From positions 1,118,501 to 1,182,500 of the forward strand of contig BSBK01008428.1 of assembly GCA_027943335.1 (NCBI GenBank): a stretch of DNA of 64,000 nt, in the 5' to 3' direction. Under the pieces are notes generated by a model. That model saw nothing but the letters and a program-made list of their open reading frames with translations, was not told the origin of the DNA and did not search any database. The stretch comes from Chamaecyparis obtusa. Its lineage: Eukaryota; Streptophyta; Pinopsida; Cupressales; Cupressaceae. The position numbers and the translations under genes were made by a program. This document shows, one piece after another, positions 58,395 through 64,000 of the stretch. Each line of letters begins with the position of its first letter. Position 1 is the stretch's first letter.

Positions 58395-58406
58395 CTTAAG
58401 GGGGGG
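58395..58406 (+). other. Polypurine tract of the gag-protease element
   Basis: TTAAGGGGGG runs into the TG start of the 3' LTR at 58407. Confidence 0.8.
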
Positions 58407-58750
58407 TGTTAGAGTAATTATATTTTACACTTATTAATTAGATCACTTCGGTTTAATTAATTAAGTTATTTATTACTCTGTTTACTTAAGCTATCTCTTA
58501 GGTGCATTATAATTAATATCTTTATTAATTATAATGTGCAACCTAGCTTTTCTTCCCTTTAGGATTTCGTTCACCTTTAAAGTTGAACTTGTAATTATTG
58601 TTTTACTCTTTTTTAATACATTTTTTTCGCTCTCACATTTTGAGCATAGAAGGGTTTCAGCTTTTTCCATCTTTTGCTTCGATCTTTGTAACAGGTATCT
58701 TGCATGCAGATTAGTCTTGGAAGTTGAATCTGTATTTCTCAGTTTCTACA
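58407..58750 (+). repeat. 3' LTR of the gag-protease element
   Basis: 344 bp, TGTTAGAGTAATTATA...CAGTTTCTACA, followed by the TSD GTTAC. Small differences from the 5' LTR imply a relatively recent insertion. Confidence 0.93.
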
Positions 58751-59410
58751 GTTACTTTAGCAAGTTGGCTAGGACCTAAATGAAGAAAACGACAACACGC
58801 TAGCACAACACCAAACGTGATCATCACAATCAATGTGAACCATTAACACGGTCATAACATGATCCAAGAATACCACCAAAAAGCAAGAATAGCTTCTCGA
58901 ACCTTCGCATCAATTGAATCTCAAAATCCAAACTCTTCTTTATATTGAATACCAGCAACACTGAATATAGAACTTTGTCACACTAAAAATAAATTCTTGT
59001 TGAACTTTGAATCATAAACAACACCGATTGAGAAAACAAAAATGAATCAATACACTTTACATCAACTAAATCAATCATATGTATCCTTACCAAGGCAAAA
59101 CTCAACCTCAGAACACAGGAATATTGAAATACTAGCACCTGATAAATCAATCATGACTCACTCAATCTGTTATGCAAACCTCTATAAATTGACCAGAATC
59201 AACCACAAACATATCTGAAATACCAACCAAAATAGAAGCAAAAGATCTTCAAAAAATCACCTGAACAACTGAAAGCATATTCTTTGAACAAACTAAGCAC
59301 ATTGTTTGCAACAACAATAGTATGTTGACATCAATGACAAAACACTAATGTCAACACACATAAACAAGGTCTAACCAACAATATTTAACATGCTCAACTA
59401 TCTCCCAACA

Positions 59411-59539
59411 CACCTTGCATAATGATGTTTATAATTGTAATATTCTATTTATTATGTATGTTGCACCTAAGAGCATTAGATGGGTGTGCAATATGTAGAG
59501 ATTCAATTGGAATATATTTGGGGCCAATCAATGTTCTAT
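59411..59539. other. Short segment between solo LTR and LINE
   Basis: Presumed continuation of whatever the solo LTR entered (copia element C or its flank). I cannot read a clear gag or protease here. Confidence 0.3.
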
Positions 59540-59551
59540 TGTAACATTGTT

Positions 59552-60595
59552 TTTGAAATTAAGAAGCAATAAAACAAGGGTGATGTCCCTTACAACACTG
59601 CAATTTGAAGGTGTAAAAACAACATACCAAAACAACTAATTACAAGAAGGTCAAGAACAAACCATTAACAACAAACTAACATCACAACTACTAACCCACA
59701 TCAAGAGTGGGTAGACAACTCACCCACATTACAAGGAGGAAAATCAAAGATTGCAAAGTGATATTTTCTTCATCAACAGACAATTGTCCAATCGATAATT
59801 TCAGTAGGGGCCCATTCAAAAGTGGAAGGCAGTATTACCCTCATTGTAGGACCATCAACATCAGAATCATAATGTTGATAATGTTATACCTTAGCAATCA
59901 AAAGCTAGAGTAGATCAAGAACAATCGTCAAAGGAGGGTCCATGCGTTTAGAGGGAATTACACCAACAAGAGGTGGAGTCGGGCCCACCAGGTTTGAGGA
60001 CACCAAATCAATAGGAACATCACCTTGGGGAGAGTCATCATCAACTTATGAAGAGCCATTAGAGGAAGAATCACAGGGCATTAAGGTCAAATGATCATTT
60101 GCATCCTTCCACCAAGTGGCAACACATTTACGATGCAAGAGAGAATAATTTGTAGCTAGATGACTAGTAGAGAAGCACCACCAACATTGAAAGGGTTCGC
60201 CCTCATAATCCAATGATTGAGCCTATGGCCTATCCCTGACCATGAGAACCACATCCCCTGAAAGAAGTGTAAAAATATCAATGTCAACTAGAATGCAAGC
60301 TAAGATAGAAAGGCTCATTGTTGTTGTAGCTTCATCCACCTTCAAGAAACAACCAATAAAGTTGTCAATGGCCTCAAAACAAGAATACTCCCAAAAATGA
60401 AGGGGAAGATTGGGGAAACAAACCCATACTGGATGCACACTAAGCGGTTCAGTAAGAAGGTTAAAGGAGACTATCCAAGGTTTAGCCCCCAAACCCACAA
60501 CTTACTTAGCACCAAATCACATTCTTCGTAAGAACAAAAATAACAATAAAAACCCCTTTTACGAAGAGGAAAAGCTCAATGTTACCAAAAACTAA
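59552..60595 (-). mobile_element. LINE-derived insertion carrying only ORF1, copy 2
   Basis: Flanked by a perfect 12-bp target duplication TGTAACATTGTT (59540-59551 and 60596-60607), with an A-rich end on the low-coordinate side as expected for a minus-strand LINE. The 1,044 bp contain the second half of ORF1 followed directly by 3' sequence whose last block (CCCTTGTTTTATTGCTTC on the minus strand) resembles the tail of copy 1. No ORF2 lies in between. Confidence 0.75.
59940..60560 (-). pseudogene. LINE ORF1-like gene remnant, copy 2
   Basis: KPWIVSFNLLTEPLSVHPVW then VCFPNLPLHFWEYSCFEAID and CFLKVDEATTTMS fit the DUF4283 RNA-binding domain of plant LINE ORF1. After a stop at 60223 a knuckle-like CWWCFSTSHLATNYS follows (about 60150-60190), then TWWKDANDHLTLMPCDSSSNGSS and an acidic tail. 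Protein similarity to 51175-52480 is high (NLPLHFWE.SCFEAIDN.IG). The N-terminus is missing by 5' truncation. Confidence 0.7.
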
Positions 60596-60607
60596 TGTAA
60601 CATTGTT

Positions 60608-62511
60608 ATATTATATTGTTGTAATTATTTAATATTGAAGAAAGTAAATTAACAAAGTACTTCAAGGGGTTAAGCAACACATGGTTTATGAAATACCACT
60701 TGGTAATTTTGTGGAAGTTTGTTTCTATAAAAACAACCACAAGAGTAGTTGTTGAGGTTAGCCATGCTATCGCCTGTGAAAGTTGGAAGCATGACATGAA
60801 TGTGTGGTTACATGCTTGTTCACATGGAGTGTTTGTTGATGGTTGGAGATTCAAAAGCTTTCGTTGATGTTCCATAATATTACATTGTTGAATAATAAAT
60901 AGATGATAGATGCTTTTAGAGGTTGAATTTTTCCCTCATGAAGATTCTCCTAAGGTACATATCTTGTGTTATCTTTGATGGATATGTTGAATATCCTCTT
61001 TCGTTTAGATTCTAAGTATTTATTTGATTGGTTTATCTTGTGGATTATATAAAAAATGTCATTGTATAATTGCAAGTTTCCTTACAATTAAAATGTCATA
61101 ATTAGTGTTATAACACTATTTAATAAGATTTATCTTATTAAATGTGTTGCAAATTTTTAAAAAGGGGCTACGAAAATCATTCAAACCAAATTGATATTTT
61201 ATTTGAGGTGGGTCCATATGCCCAAAAAAAAATATTATTTTTGAAAGCTTTAGAATAAGAAATTTAAACAAATTAAAGTTTTTCAAATCTGCTAGTTATT
61301 GCATTTGTAGCAAATGAGGCTATTTTTTCTAATGAGTATAACTTTTCTCAACTTTTTTTACTTGTTGAAAAGTTGTTTTGAGCACTTGATGACAGTATAG
61401 GTGTAGCTCTTTAATTTTACCATTTTAATATGTTTTTGGAGTCTAAAAACCAGATGTTCTCCTTTTCATAGTTTTATAATAACTTTTGTATATAAAGTTG
61501 AATTTTTTATTTCAAATAGGCTTTTGCATACAAAATTGAATTCTCAATTTTAAATGGGCATTAGAGAGCATGTTTAGTGTACTTTTCTTTGATACTACTA
61601 TTTTATCAATTTGATGAGTATAGACAATTGTGTACTTGTTGACATCTGAAATTTAAAAGATAGCCTTCAATGGTTGAAAATTGACCACGTAGCCATCGCC
61701 CTTGGTAATGATCACATTAATGTCAAACATCAACACCATTGTCATGATGCAATAATTAAGTTGTAGTGTTCTTGCAAACAAAATTCAAAGGCATTTTAGG
61801 GAACCTGATCTATATGTTAAAAAAAATAATCAGTATAATTAATTTTTGTTATATTTGTGGACAATTTAATTTTATAGGGAAAAAATGTTAATTTGATTAT
61901 AAAAACAAAGTCATCAGCTCAAAATTTGAGATGATAGACTTGCGGATTAACTTATTTTAGCTTTTGAAAATGCTTTTTTTATTTCTGTGTTTTTTCTTAC
62001 TATATTTTCTTTTTTCAACTAAAACCAATTAAGAGAAAGTTTGGCAAAATATGACGCTTCTGTTTAATTAATCAACGACTCTCAAAATCGTTGAAAAGAT
62101 CATGGGGAAAGGATGAGAAAGATGCCAAAATTGTGTGATCTTAATAGCAAGCTGATAATGATTGCAACTATAGAACAGTTACGTCCCACAAAATATTGGG
62201 GCCTTAATGAGAAGTTTTGTGGCATCATATCTACAATTGAGCTGAGGTCTTTTACCATGGGATTCGTGGCCAAGATCACTTATGAACAGAGTCGTCAAGT
62301 ATGTGAAGGGACCTAAATTTTGGAAGGGGATCAATGCATTCTTCACGGCTACATATATTCGAATTGGGTAGAAGATCCCAATTATAGGAGTTCTGCAATC
62401 AACAAGAGTGGCATATCATATTATAGATTAATTTAGTTGTTGAATGAAACGATGTGGTTTACCTGCATTGCATATGTCAAATATACATGTCAATGATTTG
62501 TTCCAACAATC
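60608..62511. other. AT-rich sequence, nothing recognised
   Basis: About 1.9 kb with no coding motif. A TATA-like TCTATAAAAACA occurs near 60725. The 67-codon ORF at 62113-62316 has no recognised domain. Confidence 0.4.
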
Positions 62512-62514
62512 TAA

Positions 62515-63535
62515 GGGCCCATTTGCTGGAATTGGGCTGCAATTGGAATTTTTGAATATCGGAATTTCTCTATTCCATATTTGTTTTGAAAAATGAAAAT
62601 GGAATAAATTTTTTCATAGTCTAATTTTAACCCAAAATGAACATTCCAATCTTCCACCTAAAATCCTGGAATTAGAATTACAATTCCACTTTTCTGTAAA
62701 TCAAATTTGAGTTATATTTGAAGTCCGCCTCCTCCAAACGTTCGGACTGCGAACGTTTAAGCTAACTACTGATCAAGATATATTAAAACATCGCTTGGGC
62801 TGAGTACGAAACAATATAGAACTAGCAGTTTAGTACAGATTCCTTTCGAAATCATAGATGGCAAGTGGAGTTTGGCAAAAAAAATCCCTGACAAAATTGC
62901 GCTGAATATAACAGCAAAGCTGCTCCCATGACGAAGCCTTGTGAGATTAAAGGACTGTGTGGAAAGCATGGAATGAGATGCTGTCTTCCTATGCTGTCGT
63001 GCAGAGAATATGATGAACTCAAGATCGCAGCCTGGCTTAATGGGTTTTTGACATTTTTTTTCATTTTTATAATTTCTCACGATTGACATTGCATCGAGGT
63101 TTAAAGAGATTTTCATGTCGCCTGTGGTCTTTTCTGTTTTGTTACTGTTTCTGCATTGCTTTGTTTCTCAAGTGTTTATTTAGATAATGCCTTCGTTGTA
63201 TGGTCCTTGAGGACATGAGCTTTTTTACGAAAGAGAAGTGTTGCTTATATTTAGATGGACTTAACAGCCACATCTTCTGTGCCAGCTAGAGCTGTCACTT
63301 ACAAGTCACAACATTTATCGCTCTTTATTTAAAAATGCTTTCTCTACTAAGTGCATCCTCTCCAGATTTATGGAACCAAGTGCAGAAAATGCATCTTCTC
63401 ACTCATCTTTCGGGTGAACCAAATGGTTCCAGCCATATTCCAAAAGCCATTTTCCAGATTTTAAACTTCCTGAATTAGCAAATTCCAGTTTTTGTAAATT
63501 CCAACATTTTGTAATTCCACGAAACAAACGGGCCC
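62515..63535. mobile_element. PIF/Harbinger (Tourist)-like MITE, 1.0 kb
   Basis: Terminal inverted repeats GGGCCCATTTG at the left and CAAACGGGCCC at the right, each bordered by TAA (62512-62514 and 63536-63538). TAA duplications with GGGCC-TTTG ends are typical of Tourist-like elements. GGAATT blocks recur just inside both ends. The interior holds no transposase; the ORF at 62766-63116 (minus) has no known motif. At 1,021 bp it is long for a MITE. Confidence 0.75.
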
Positions 63536-63538
63536 TAA

Positions 63539-64000
63539 GTGCCCTTTAGTTCACCACGAATCGTGTCTTCTCTGCAAGGATAAGCATATCACAATCAAAT
63601 ACCACAAACTTTATGAACTATCAAAGCTTCAAAAGGCTTTTCAATACGCTATGTTGGGACAAAAGACCAACTGGCAAATATATTCACAAAGGCTTTTGTG
63701 AAGAGAAAAATCATTATGTTCTAAAAAGCCTTGTAGGGCAATTTAATTTTCCGTTTTCCCATTTATATATATAAACTTCTCAGCTTCAACCCCGGAACTG
63801 GTTGAAACCAACAAAACTTGGGGTACATCAGTGCTGCAATCCAATTCCAAGCATTTTTAAAACAGACGAGATTTTGGGGGTCTAACTCTAAACAATTTTT
63901 TTTTTGGAAAAATACATTATTAATATGACGACTGTTGCAGAGAGAAAATGAACGCAATTTGATAGACACAACGAATTCAGAGTAGCAAATGTACGATTGG
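63539..64000. other. Right-edge sequence, nothing recognised
   Basis: No coding or repeat signal that I can support. The short minus ORF at 63763-63969 is not convincing. Confidence 0.4.

Larger units (their letters stand above)
55244..58750 (+). mobile_element. Compact gag-protease copia element (TR-GAG-like)
   Basis: 3,507 bp with a perfect TSD GTTAC (55239-55243 and 58751-58755), LTRs of 345 and 344 bp, a tRNA-iMet primer site and a polypurine tract. The first LTR begins TA instead of TG. Inside is one frame coding gag with a zinc knuckle and a copia protease; integrase, reverse transcriptase and RNase H are absent. It must have used enzymes supplied by another element. Confidence 0.9.
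54521..59410. mobile_element. Solo LTR (about 1.38 kb) split by a nested copia element
   Basis: Starts TGTTAGACCC at 54521 and ends CTCCCAACA at 59410. TSD CACCT at 54516-54520 and 59411-59415. Removing 55244-58755 leaves about 1,378 bp with no internal region, hence a solo LTR from recombination. The opening resembles the copia LTRs at 13980 and 27808, with the block GAGAGGGGGGGTGTGAATCAG near 54550. Confidence 0.75.

Noticed and set aside
62113..62316. 67-codon ORF as a gene
   Set aside because: No homology recognised, short, and alone in AT-rich DNA.
1..64000. CRISPR arrays, operons or bacterial-type regulatory sites
   Set aside because: The window is plant nuclear DNA by its elements; the tandem repeats are within transposable elements and lack spacer structure.

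Overview
The window looks like heterochromatic nuclear DNA from a plant with a large, repeat-rich genome. Everything I can identify is a transposable element or a relic of one, and I see no intact host gene. The evidence is initiator-tRNA-Met primer sites, Ty1/copia and Ty3/gypsy LTR elements, plant-type LINE ORF1 sequence (DUF4283-like plus zinc knuckle) and a Tourist-like MITE. A gymnosperm such as a conifer is my best guess, but that is inference from TE style only.

The left two thirds is one nested stack that can be ordered from target-site duplications (TSDs). The base is a Ty3-type element B (minus strand, about 23151-45010). Its 3' LTR was hit by a second Ty3 element G0 (minus; it runs off the left edge and ends at 23150). 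G0 was hit three times, directly or indirectly: by element A (860-5982, a relative of B) in its integrase; by element N-plus (7912-22265) next to its gag start; and by an ordinary copia element (13980-21825) inside N-plus. The gag of B was hit by a large copia-type element W (27808-42370), and the gag of W by a second N element, N-minus (33656-39913).

The N family is the most unusual content. The two copies are about 6.5 and 6.3 kb once later insertions are removed. They begin TG, end CA (or nearly), carry 4-5 bp duplications and show no LTRs that I can find. Each holds one long sense ORF of about 1,160 codons with no polymerase, integrase or transposase motif that I recognise. Upstream of it lie a TATA-like box and about 1.7 kb of degenerate hairpin-type repeats. 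W also carries, in place of pol, an unrelated or only distantly related ORF of about 1,200 codons with its own TATA-like box.

The right third (45011-64000) holds an old unresolved relic ending in an LTR-like block, and a degraded copia element C (minus, 49671-54520). C is broken by a LINE that carries only ORF1 (51005-52755). A solo LTR (54521-59410) is itself split by a compact gag-protease copia element (55244-58750). A second ORF1-only LINE (59552-60595) and a 1-kb MITE with TAA duplications (62515-63535) follow. Most elements are non-autonomous; only the 13980-21825 copia keeps a full gag-PR-INT-RT-RH order, and it is broken by stops. In several ORFs the damage is almost all in-frame stop codons rather than frameshifts, many at positions where a homologue has Gln, Arg or Trp. 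This is what deamination of methylated cytosine would give.
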